Shown here: piece by piece, positions 45,034 through 52,930 of the stretch | How positions within the stretch are numbered: the stretch's first letter is position 1 | Layout of the letters: every line of letters begins with the position of its first letter | Origin: Flavobacteriaceae bacterium UBA7302 | GTDB taxonomy: Bacteria > Bacteroidota > Bacteroidia > Flavobacteriales > Flavobacteriaceae | Direction of reading: 5' to 3' | Assembly: GCA_002471825.1 (NCBI GenBank) | Contig: DKQS01000009.1 | Location: 234,913-298,912, forward strand | Length of the DNA: 64,000 nucleotides | The notes under the pieces: model-generated | The model's input: the letters and a program-made list of their open reading frames with translations, nothing else | The model's database searches: none | What the model was told of the DNA's origin: nothing | Made by a program: the position numbers and the translations under genes

Positions 45034-46084
45034 ATTCTTCAGAAAAATCCGTCAAAAACTACTTGCTGAAAATCGATTCAACAAGTACCTACTATATGCC
45101 TTTGGCGAAATTATATTAGTGGTCATTGGAATTCTTATTGCCCTCCAAATTAACAATTGGAATGAGCAACAAGCCAATGAGGAACGGATCAAAAGCACCT
45201 TACGACAAGTTCAGAAGGATTTATTAAACGACATTGAAGAGATTATTCCAGTGGTTAATTATTATGATAATAAATTGATCTTATTGGAACAATTTGTAAA
45301 TGTGACAAAACCTAAATCTTTTTTTGAAGAGAACTTTAGGGACTTTTCGCAAATTAATCTCGGATACCGTCAATTTATTCAGAGTAACCAAGCTTTTTTG
45401 CGTTTAAAAAATCAAGTAGAATTGCTCCCTGATGAATACAATCCTTTACTCAAAAGTTTAAATCGCTTATATATTGAAAATGCAAAGCTATATGATTTCG
45501 CTCATAGCAATGTAACCAATGTAATGTTGAAATATAAATCCAAACTTTACGACAATTTTAGGTGGATGGAAGACTACCAAAAGAATAATTTCACCCCTGA
45601 AATAAAAAACTATTTCTTGAATTCGGAAGCGAACAGGAAACAACTAATAAAAACAAAAGATGCCCTTCAAAATCAATATGCTTCGATGGGTTTCATCAAA
45701 GATCAGAGCGTTTCCTGCTATTTGATGTTAAAAAAATTTTTACAAAACGATTCGGAACTTCCTGAGGTATTTGATCAATTACAATTAAAATACAGAATCA
45801 ATACTCCAGAAGAATTAATAGGCAATTACACTAGCTTAAATAGCACTGTTAGCGTAGAGTTACGTGATGGAATCCTATACTTGGTACCACCAAAAAGTGC
45901 TTCTGAAATAACTGCCGAGTCTTTTATTCTTCAAGAAATAGGAAAAGACACTTTAGCAGCGATCATAGGAAAAAATACATTTATGAAATTCAACAGGGAT
46001 GCCAAAGGAGAAATTGAAGGATTTGCCTTTGTAACTAGTGTTGGGAATAAAGAATTGGCTTCTTATAAGAAAGAAAAGAAATGA
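45026..46084 (+). CDS. DUF6090 family membrane protein, paralogue 6 (long form, leader type A)
   Basis: The 352-residue protein has the type A leader and span, NNWNE, and the motif-like block LKNQVELLPDEYNPLLKSLNRLY. It is about 100 residues longer than most sisters: residues about 265-350 form a beta-rich tail (ELIGNYTSLNSTVSVELRDG, then LVPPKSASE and FMKFNRDAKGEIEGFAFV) that looks like a small lipocalin-type or DUF3471-like module. The stop overlaps the next gene as ATGA. Confidence 0.83.
   Translation: MIKFFRKIRQKLLAENRFNKYLLYAFGEIILVVIGILIALQINNWNEQQANEERIKSTLRQVQKDLLNDIEEIIPVVNYYDNKLILLEQFVNVTKPKSFFEENFRDFSQINLGYRQFIQSNQAFLRLKNQVELLPDEYNPLLKSLNRLYIENAKLYDFAHSNVTNVMLKYKSKLYDNFRWMEDYQKNNFTPEIKNYFLNSEANRKQLIKTKDALQNQYASMGFIKDQSVSCYLMLKKFLQNDSELPEVFDQLQLKYRINTPEELIGNYTSLNSTVSVELRDGILYLVPPKSASEITAESFILQEIGKDTLAAIIGKNTFMKFNRDAKGEIEGFAFVTSVGNKELASYKKEKK
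45050..45102 (+). repeat. 53-base block identical to 43581-43633 (leader A)
   Basis: Partner copy in paralogue 6, in the same coding position (bases 25-77 of the gene). Confidence 0.9.
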
Positions 46085-46151
46085 TTAAATTCTTTAGACA
46101 TATTAGAAAGTCCCTCATAAATCAAAATCAAATGGGAAAATACGTTAAATA
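46081..46151 (+). repeat. 71-base block nearly identical to 44308-44378 (leader B)
   Basis: Partner copy in paralogue 7, starting at its ATG. Confidence 0.9.
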
Positions 46152-46815
46152 TGCGTTTGGGGAAATACTATTGGTTGTGATAGGAATTCTCATTGCATTG
46201 CAAATCAATAATTGGAATCAAAATAGACTGGAGAAAATAAAATCAGTTGAGTATCATAAACGAATGGTCGAAGACCTTGACCTATTGATTCGGAATTTTA
46301 AATGGGATTCTACCCGAAGTAGCAATATGACCAAAAGGCTCATAACCTCTTTGAAGGTTTTAGAAAAAAAGAAAGCCACCAAAGGCGAAATGGACACTTT
46401 GGATTATTCGCTTCGAAATTATTTTCAATTTGTTCGGATCAACACCAGTCTCAATACCTTTGATGAAATCAAAAGCTCTGGAGATATCGGATTGATCTAT
46501 AATAAAGACCTCAGAAAATCGATCAATTCCTATTTAACCTATCTTTCTGCCATTGGAAAAATATATGATGAGCTATCAGAACAGGTGAACGAAAGAGCAT
46601 TTTTAGATCCTTATATCAAACAAGAGGTAAACCTTACTAGTAGTAACACTAAAATTAAATTTGACTTTAACACTATAAGAAAGAACAAAATGGTCATTAA
46701 CCAACTTTCTCGATATGCGCACAATTGGTCTACCAAAAGAGAATTTGCCAGCTCCTTAATTGAACAATCCAAAAAACTTAGGGCTGAAATACTTAAAGAG
46801 CTGAACAATGATTAA
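46081..46815 (+). CDS. DUF6090 family membrane protein, paralogue 7 (leader type B)
   Basis: The 244-residue protein has leader RKSLINQNQMGKYVKYA, span GEILLVVIGILIALQ and NNWNQ. The central motif is well kept: TFDEIKSSGDIGLIYNKDL at residues 126-144. Past the span it does not resemble paralogue 5, although their first 71 bases are almost the same. It starts in an ATGA overlap and ends in an ATGATTAA overlap. Confidence 0.85.
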   Translation: MIKFFRHIRKSLINQNQMGKYVKYAFGEILLVVIGILIALQINNWNQNRLEKIKSVEYHKRMVEDLDLLIRNFKWDSTRSSNMTKRLITSLKVLEKKKATKGEMDTLDYSLRNYFQFVRINTSLNTFDEIKSSGDIGLIYNKDLRKSINSYLTYLSAIGKIYDELSEQVNERAFLDPYIKQEVNLTSSNTKIKFDFNTIRKNKMVINQLSRYAHNWSTKREFASSLIEQSKKLRAEILKELNND

Positions 46816-47803
46816 ATTTTTCAGAAAAATCCGTCAGAAACTGTTGTCTAAAAACAGGTTCAACAAGTACCTCCTTTATGCTTTTGGGGAAATCATTTTA
46901 GTGGTTATTGGAATCTTGATAGCACTCCAAATCAACAATTGGAACGAATCGAAAAAGAATCATGAAAAGGTAGATAAACTACTGGTTAAGATTCAAAAAG
47001 ATATCAAAACGGATATAACTGAAATTAAGGATTTGGTGAGCTTCTATAATAAGAAGGATTCAATTATCAAATTGGTTTTAAATAATCAAATACCTCGCAA
47101 AGAATATGAGGTTCAATCCGACCATTTACACCTATTGATTTTTGATATGGAATTTGTCAGACCTAAAAAAGAGAGTTATTCAAATCTCATTCGCAATCAA
47201 GATATAATTCCTCCAGAATATGACTTTCTGCTTGAGGATCTTACCATATTGTACAATGATCTTTACAGCTATATTCAGAACCGAGAAGAAGTCTTTGAGA
47301 AAAGAACAAGCAAATTTCGCGATTACTTATTTGAGAATCATGACTGGTTTTCCATGCAGAAACCACGTCATAAAAACTCTGAAAGAATCGATTTTTTGAT
47401 GACAAATGTTCGTTACAAAGGTATGGTTGAAGCCTATCGAACCGATGGAATACACAACTATATGAGAATTTCTCAGGCTTATGCCGATAAGGCCATGACT
47501 GTTTATGAGAAAATTAATAAGGTATTAAACTCGGGGCCTTTAAAATCTGATTTCAGTATTCAATTGAAGTCCGATTTTTACGGAAACTATAAAACAATTG
47601 CCAATCAGAATTTTCCGTTACTGAAAATTGGGACCAAAACGTTTACCAAGAATAAAGATACCATCAAACTATTTCCCTACTCGAAGAATAAATTTTTTCT
47701 GAATAATTATTTCTTCCGTATCCAGAGAGAGAATGATACTACTTTTCTATATACCACAGGATACCTATACGGCAAAAAACCGTTTGCCTATAAAATTGAT
47801 TAA
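46808..47803 (+). CDS. DUF6090 family membrane protein, paralogue 8 (long form, leader type A)
   Basis: The 331-residue protein has leader RQKLLSKNRFNKYLLYAFGE, the span and NNWNES. It resembles paralogue 6 in length and in the block LIRNQDIIPPEYDFLLEDLTILY, and has a beta-rich tail (FYGNYKTIANQNFPLLKIG, later FFRIQRENDTTFLYTTGYL). So there are two sub-forms of the family in the array. It is the last of the tightly overlapping run; the next gene starts 23 bases later. Confidence 0.83.
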   Translation: MIKFFRKIRQKLLSKNRFNKYLLYAFGEIILVVIGILIALQINNWNESKKNHEKVDKLLVKIQKDIKTDITEIKDLVSFYNKKDSIIKLVLNNQIPRKEYEVQSDHLHLLIFDMEFVRPKKESYSNLIRNQDIIPPEYDFLLEDLTILYNDLYSYIQNREEVFEKRTSKFRDYLFENHDWFSMQKPRHKNSERIDFLMTNVRYKGMVEAYRTDGIHNYMRISQAYADKAMTVYEKINKVLNSGPLKSDFSIQLKSDFYGNYKTIANQNFPLLKIGTKTFTKNKDTIKLFPYSKNKFFLNNYFFRIQRENDTTFLYTTGYLYGKKPFAYKID

Positions 47804-47826
47804 ATTGTACCTCATAAACACTAACC

Positions 47827-50800
47827 ATGAAAACTATCAAAATCCTTATCCTTTGCTTGTTATTAGTTCCAGCTACTGATTACGCACAGCGAAGAAAAAA
47901 GAAGAAAAATTCACAACCTGCCATTCAATTGGCGGATTCCATGTTCAACGGATTGAAATGGCGAAATATTGGTCCGTTTCGTGGCGGGCGAAGCGTTACT
48001 TCAACGGGTGTTGTAGGACAGCCTAATGTTTATTACATGGGTTCCACAGGAGGTGGAGTTTGGAAAACCACCGATAACGGCATTACTTGGAAGAACATTT
48101 CCGACAAATTCTTTAAAACAGGTTCTGTTGGTGCTATTGCTGTTTCAGAAAGCGACCCAAATGTGGTGGTAGTCGGAATGGGTGAACATGCAGCCCGAGG
48201 GGTAATGACCTCTATGGGTGATGGTGTCTACAAATCAATGGATGCCGGTAAAACCTGGAAGCACATCGGACTGGATAAAACAAGGCATATTTCAGATGTC
48301 ATCATTCATCCTTCAAATCCAGATATCATTTACGTCACTGGTCAAGGAGCCCAATACGCTCCCTCCGATGATCGAGGGGTCTACAAAACCATCGATGGTG
48401 GAAAAACATGGAATAAAATCCTCTTTGTAAATAATATTACTGGGGCCTCTTCCCTATCGATGGACATGAACAATCCACGAATATTGTATGCTGCGATGTG
48501 GCAACACCGACGATTCCCTTGGAAAATTGAATCGGGTGGAAAAAATTCAGGATTGTACAAATCCACCGACGCTGGAGCAACTTGGAAGAAAATGAAGACA
48601 GGATTACCAAAAGATTTTGGAAAAGCCGGAATTTCCGTATCGAGAGCCAACTCAGAAGTTGTGTATGCCGTCATAGAAGCAAAAGACAAAAAAGGCGGAG
48701 TTTACCGTTCTAACAATGCTGGTAAAACATGGAAGCAAGTAAATAGCAATCGCGTAAATATCGCACGTTCTTGGTATTACATGGAGATTTTTGCCGATCC
48801 TCAAAATGAAAATGTGGTGTATGTATTGAATGCGCCTGTTATGAAATCCATCGATGGAGGAAAATCATTTAAAAACATTGCGGTTCCGCATGGCGATAAT
48901 CACCACTTATGGATCAATCCGAATAACAACAAAAACCTCATCAACTCCAATGATGGCGGGGCGAATATTTCCTTCAATGGCGGTAAAAGTTGGAGTACCC
49001 AACAAAACCAACCGACCTCTCAATTTTACCGAGTTATTACCGACAACTTGGTTCCGTACAATGTTTACGGAGGTCAACAAGACAACTCGGCCATTGCCAT
49101 TGCGAGCCGAACAAATGATGGTGGCATCGATTGGAAAGATTGGTATTCGGTAGCTGGTGGAGAAAGTGCCTTCATTGCTTTTGACCCTGACAATCCAGAG
49201 ACAGTTTACGGCGGCACTTATCAAGGGAACATCAGCAAGTGGACCAAATCATCCAGAGCTCAAAAATCGATCAAAGAATATCCGGAATTGGGCTTGAGTA
49301 TTGCACCTAAAGATTCGAGATACCGATACAATTGGAACGCACCCATCATTTCCTCTCCGCATGATCGAAACACCATTTACCACGCTGGAAATGTCGTTTT
49401 CAAAACTACTAATGGTGGCATCAACTGGACCAAAGTGAGTCCGGATTTAACCAAAAACGAAAAAGACAAACACGGGCCTGGTGGTGGACCATACACCAAC
49501 GAAGCCGCAGGTGGGGAAAACTTCAACACCATCACTTCATTGGTGGAATCACAGCACGAAAAAGGAGTTTTGTATGCGGGTACGGATGACGGATTGTTAC
49601 ACATTACCAAAGATGGCGGAGCAAACTGGGAAAACATTACGCCTAAGGGTGTTCCAGACGGAATTATAAATAGCATTGATGTTTCACAACACGATCCAGC
49701 AACAGCCTACGTAGTGGTGATGCGTTACAAATCGATGGATTTGTCTTCTCACATTTTTAAAACAAATAATTACGGAAAGTCGTGGACTAAAATCGTCAAT
49801 GGATTGAAGGATCCAAACGGCTTTGCAAGAGTGGTAAGAGCTGATAAAAAACGAAAAGGTTTATTGTATGCAGGTACCGAAACTGGATTATATGTGTCCC
49901 TTGATGATGGTGCCTTTTGGCAAAAGCTTTCTTTGGGATTACCGACGGTAGCCATCAATGACCTCGTCATTCAAGATAATGATTTGGTAGCAGCAACTTC
50001 AGGTAGGGGCTTTTGGATTTTTGATGACCTATCGGTTTTACAGGGAATCGCAGGAGGACATGCTGATTTAGCAATCTTTACACCCAAAGACACCTATCGA
50101 ATTTTCGGGGGGACCTCAAAGGCTGTGGGTCAGGGACAAAATCCGAAAAGTGGGGTTACCTTCGATTATTACTTGAAGGACAAAGCAGGCAAAAAGACCT
50201 TAAAACTTGAAATCTTAGACGGTTCAACGGTTATCCGAACGTATACCAATAAAAAGCCTAAAGGATTTAAAACATGGCCAGGTGGTCCTTCAAAACCACA
50301 GGTACTGCCTGCTAAAAAAGGATACAACCGATTTACATGGAATTTTCAGCGCGAGGCCATTCCATCCATTAACAAAGTCTTTGTGTTTGGAGGTCATTCA
50401 GGTTCTAGCGTGGCACCAGGAAAATATAAAGCTCGTCTTACCCTCGACATAAAGTCGGTGGAAACAATGGTTACCATCCTTCCGAATCCTACGATTCAAT
50501 CCAATCCTCAAGACTTTAAGGAGCAACAAGACATGCTTGTAAATATTGAGAATGTTATAAGAGATATGCATAACTCGGTAAATCAAATGCGATCGGCCAA
50601 AGATCAGCTGAACCATTATGCCAAACTTTTAAAATCCAACAAAGATGCCAAGGCACTTCTCTCAAAAGGTAAGGCATTATTAAAACGGATAAATTCTTGG
50701 GAAGAGAACCTGATTCAAGCGAAGCAAAAGACCTTCCAAGATGTAATTAATTTCAACAACAAGCTAAACGCTCAATTGATTCAATTAAAGAGTTATATCG

Positions 50801-50970
50801 ATCAAGCTGATCCAAAAGTAACAGCTGGTGCAAAAGAGCGTTATTCAGATTTGATGAAAGATTGGCAAGTGTATATAAAGGAACGAGATGCTATTATCAA
50901 TACCGAAATGAAGGATTACAACGCCTTGTATAGAAGTCTGAATATTCCGGCATTAATAATGAAGAAATAG
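47827..50970 (+). CDS. Large secreted BNR/Asp-box repeat protein (VPS10/sortilin-like propeller)
   Basis: The 1047-residue protein has a signal peptide (to about 21, TDYAQ) followed by a very basic stretch (RRKKKKNS). Residues about 40-720 contain many Asp-box/BNR units such as GGVWKTTDNGITWKNI, GVYKSMDAGKTWKHI, GVYKTIDGGKTWNKI, GLYKSTDAGATWKKM and GLYVSLDDGAFWQKL, which fold as beta-propellers like those of sortilins and xyloglucanases. The last 150 residues are coiled-coil-like (MRSAKDQLNHYAKLLKSN). I see no proven catalytic set. It sits inside the DUF6090 run, three bases before the next paralogue, so it is expected on the same mRNA. Confidence 0.85.
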   Translation: MKTIKILILCLLLVPATDYAQRRKKKKNSQPAIQLADSMFNGLKWRNIGPFRGGRSVTSTGVVGQPNVYYMGSTGGGVWKTTDNGITWKNISDKFFKTGSVGAIAVSESDPNVVVVGMGEHAARGVMTSMGDGVYKSMDAGKTWKHIGLDKTRHISDVIIHPSNPDIIYVTGQGAQYAPSDDRGVYKTIDGGKTWNKILFVNNITGASSLSMDMNNPRILYAAMWQHRRFPWKIESGGKNSGLYKSTDAGATWKKMKTGLPKDFGKAGISVSRANSEVVYAVIEAKDKKGGVYRSNNAGKTWKQVNSNRVNIARSWYYMEIFADPQNENVVYVLNAPVMKSIDGGKSFKNIAVPHGDNHHLWINPNNNKNLINSNDGGANISFNGGKSWSTQQNQPTSQFYRVITDNLVPYNVYGGQQDNSAIAIASRTNDGGIDWKDWYSVAGGESAFIAFDPDNPETVYGGTYQGNISKWTKSSRAQKSIKEYPELGLSIAPKDSRYRYNWNAPIISSPHDRNTIYHAGNVVFKTTNGGINWTKVSPDLTKNEKDKHGPGGGPYTNEAAGGENFNTITSLVESQHEKGVLYAGTDDGLLHITKDGGANWENITPKGVPDGIINSIDVSQHDPATAYVVVMRYKSMDLSSHIFKTNNYGKSWTKIVNGLKDPNGFARVVRADKKRKGLLYAGTETGLYVSLDDGAFWQKLSLGLPTVAINDLVIQDNDLVAATSGRGFWIFDDLSVLQGIAGGHADLAIFTPKDTYRIFGGTSKAVGQGQNPKSGVTFDYYLKDKAGKKTLKLEILDGSTVIRTYTNKKPKGFKTWPGGPSKPQVLPAKKGYNRFTWNFQREAIPSINKVFVFGGHSGSSVAPGKYKARLTLDIKSVETMVTILPNPTIQSNPQDFKEQQDMLVNIENVIRDMHNSVNQMRSAKDQLNHYAKLLKSNKDAKALLSKGKALLKRINSWEENLIQAKQKTFQDVINFNNKLNAQLIQLKSYIDQADPKVTAGAKERYSDLMKDWQVYIKERDAIINTEMKDYNALYRSLNIPALIMKK

Positions 50971-50973
50971 AAC

Positions 50974-51738
50974 ATGATTAAGTTTTTTCGAAAAATCCGC
51001 AAAAAACTTTTAACTGAAAATAAACTCAGTAGATATCTGCTTTACGCCTCGGGTGAAATTATTCTGGTTGTAATTGGAATTCTATTTGCATTACAAATCA
51101 ACAATTGGAATGAAGAGCATAAAAACGCTAAAAAAGAATTGTACACACTAAAAGAGCTCCGTAAAGAATTTAAAAATGACAGCGTAAAGCTCAAAAGTTT
51201 TTCATTTTTAACCGAGGGTAAAACCAAGGACGGCCGCATGCTTAAAGAAGTCTATTTGAACAAAAGAACAATGCCGCCAGATTCAATAATTTTAAGGGTT
51301 TTTTTTAATGGACGAGTAGTATTATTTGAAAGTTACACCCCTACCTATGATGAACTTTTGTCCACAGGGAAACTGGATTTAATTAAAAATGAAGAATTGA
51401 AAAAATTAATCAATTCTTACAAAAGCAATCTAGAAATTGAAAAAACATTTTTTTCTTATGAGGCCCAAAAAAGAAAAGAAGCTTACAACAATCATTTGTT
51501 CAAGTATTTCGAACCACAAATTATGAGCGCTCTTTGGGAGAGAGAAAGAGGTGAAGAAATTTTAGGATACGCTCATGATATTAAAGGATTCTTTAAAGAT
51601 CCAGAAACTCTTCTTCAAATTAATACAATGATTGGGGTAGATAGAGAACTAAATTGGAAATACAGTCAAAGAACAATGTGGCGAATTGTATCAATTATTG
51701 AAAGTATAAATAAAGAGATCGTTAGAAAATCTAATTAA
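50974..51738 (+). CDS. DUF6090 family membrane protein, paralogue 9
   Basis: The 254-residue protein has leader RKKLLTENKLSRYLLYASGE, span IILVVIGILFALQ, NNWNEE and the central motif TYDELLSTGKLDLIKNEEL at residues 124-142, in close agreement with paralogues 1, 7 and 10. It begins three bases after the BNR protein stop. The exterior domain is helical and charged. Function unknown. Confidence 0.85.
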   Translation: MIKFFRKIRKKLLTENKLSRYLLYASGEIILVVIGILFALQINNWNEEHKNAKKELYTLKELRKEFKNDSVKLKSFSFLTEGKTKDGRMLKEVYLNKRTMPPDSIILRVFFNGRVVLFESYTPTYDELLSTGKLDLIKNEELKKLINSYKSNLEIEKTFFSYEAQKRKEAYNNHLFKYFEPQIMSALWERERGEEILGYAHDIKGFFKDPETLLQINTMIGVDRELNWKYSQRTMWRIVSIIESINKEIVRKSN

Positions 51739-51749
51739 GCATATCAGAG

Positions 51750-52925
51750 ATGATTAAATTTTTCCGAAGGATACGACACAAACTACTCGATGAAAATAAA
51801 TTCAGGAGATATTTGGTCTATGCCTTCGGGGAAATTATTCTTGTTGTGATTGGTATTTTAATTGCCTTACAGTTCAATACTTGGAAAGAAGAAAGTCAGA
51901 ATAAGAAAACTGAAATTGCTTATCTCAACGGAATACTTCTAAATCTCGAAGAAGACAAGAATGAACTCAATAGATTGATAAAAAGAGATTCAACCCTCTT
52001 TCGAGCCTATACGACCATTCTTTCTCCTTTCAAAAAACCGGAAACCAACTTATTTTCACCCAAATTTATTCGGGCCATTGCAAACGGATATCAAAATCAT
52101 AGTTTTAAGGGTAATAGCATTGTATTTGAGGATTTGAAATCGTCAGGAACACTTAATTTCATTCAATCAGATGCTCTAAGATTTTCCTTGTTAGAATATT
52201 ATAATTTATGTGCAAACAACAAGACGGCGCAAAGAAACAACAACAATCAAATTGATATTTTAAAAAGAGAAACCTTTAATGAGTACCTCGACATGAATTC
52301 TTTAATTGAAGGCTTTATTTTTAAAGACAACTTCAATGCTCAAATTGGAAAACTAGATCTTTCGTTTTTCAATAGACAAAATACCGACCCTGCTGTTAAA
52401 AAATTCGCAAATAAAATTTCTGTAATGAAAGCTCTAGTTCTAGATAATCATGCAGATAATATTTTTATGAGTGAGAGGTCTAACCGGCTTTCTGTCCTTA
52501 TTAAAAAATATTTAAGGGGCGAAAGTCTCGATATCACCAAAAGAATTCCTAATGAAATTTTAAAAGCAATTGCTGCGGACAATTCAAGTCAGTTAGAAAA
52601 ACTATTAAGTCAGAAGTATGTTCAGGAATGCTTTGTGGTACAAAAAAACTATCCTATAAGTTTGCTTTCCTATAGTATTGAGAATAATAAATTGGCATGT
52701 GCTAAGGTAATCATAGACAAAGGTGCCGATCTCGAGCTGGCCTGTTTTGACAAAACTCCATTGATGTATACCGTGAAATATGGGCATTTGGAATTATCTA
52801 AATACCTTGTTGAAAAAGGCGCGAATCCGAACACAATTTCAAACGAAGGTTACAACGCTATGCGTTATGCTAAATTCTATAAGCATCCCGAAATTGAGGC
52901 CTGGCTCAAATCTATTTCCAACTAA
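51750..52925 (+). CDS. DUF6090 family membrane protein with C-terminal ankyrin repeats, paralogue 10
   Basis: The 391-residue protein has leader RHKLLDENKFRRYLVYAFGE, a span, the altered juxtamembrane FNTWKE, and motif FEDLKSSGTLNFIQSDAL at residues 127-144. From about residue 283 to the end there are ankyrin repeats (SLLSYSIENNKLACAKVIID, KTPLMYTVKYGHLELSKYL, VEKGANPNTISNEGYNAM). If the topology is as in its sisters, the ankyrins face the periplasm, which is uncommon. It is the last gene of the array; the convergent CoA-transferase gene ends 6 bases later with no hairpin between. Confidence 0.85.
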   Translation: MIKFFRRIRHKLLDENKFRRYLVYAFGEIILVVIGILIALQFNTWKEESQNKKTEIAYLNGILLNLEEDKNELNRLIKRDSTLFRAYTTILSPFKKPETNLFSPKFIRAIANGYQNHSFKGNSIVFEDLKSSGTLNFIQSDALRFSLLEYYNLCANNKTAQRNNNNQIDILKRETFNEYLDMNSLIEGFIFKDNFNAQIGKLDLSFFNRQNTDPAVKKFANKISVMKALVLDNHADNIFMSERSNRLSVLIKKYLRGESLDITKRIPNEILKAIAADNSSQLEKLLSQKYVQECFVVQKNYPISLLSYSIENNKLACAKVIIDKGADLELACFDKTPLMYTVKYGHLELSKYLVEKGANPNTISNEGYNAMRYAKFYKHPEIEAWLKSISN

Positions 52926-52930
52926 TTTTC

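Noticed and set aside
47827..50970. Several antisense frames of 60-105 codons under the Asp-box gene
   Set aside because: They are low-complexity shadows of the repeat-rich coding strand, with no start signals or recognisable domains.
42067..52925. A shufflon or phase-variable inversion system in the DUF6090 array
   Set aside because: All copies are in the same direction, no inverted recombination sites are visible, and no recombinase gene is in the window. Gene conversion or tandem duplication explains the repeats better.
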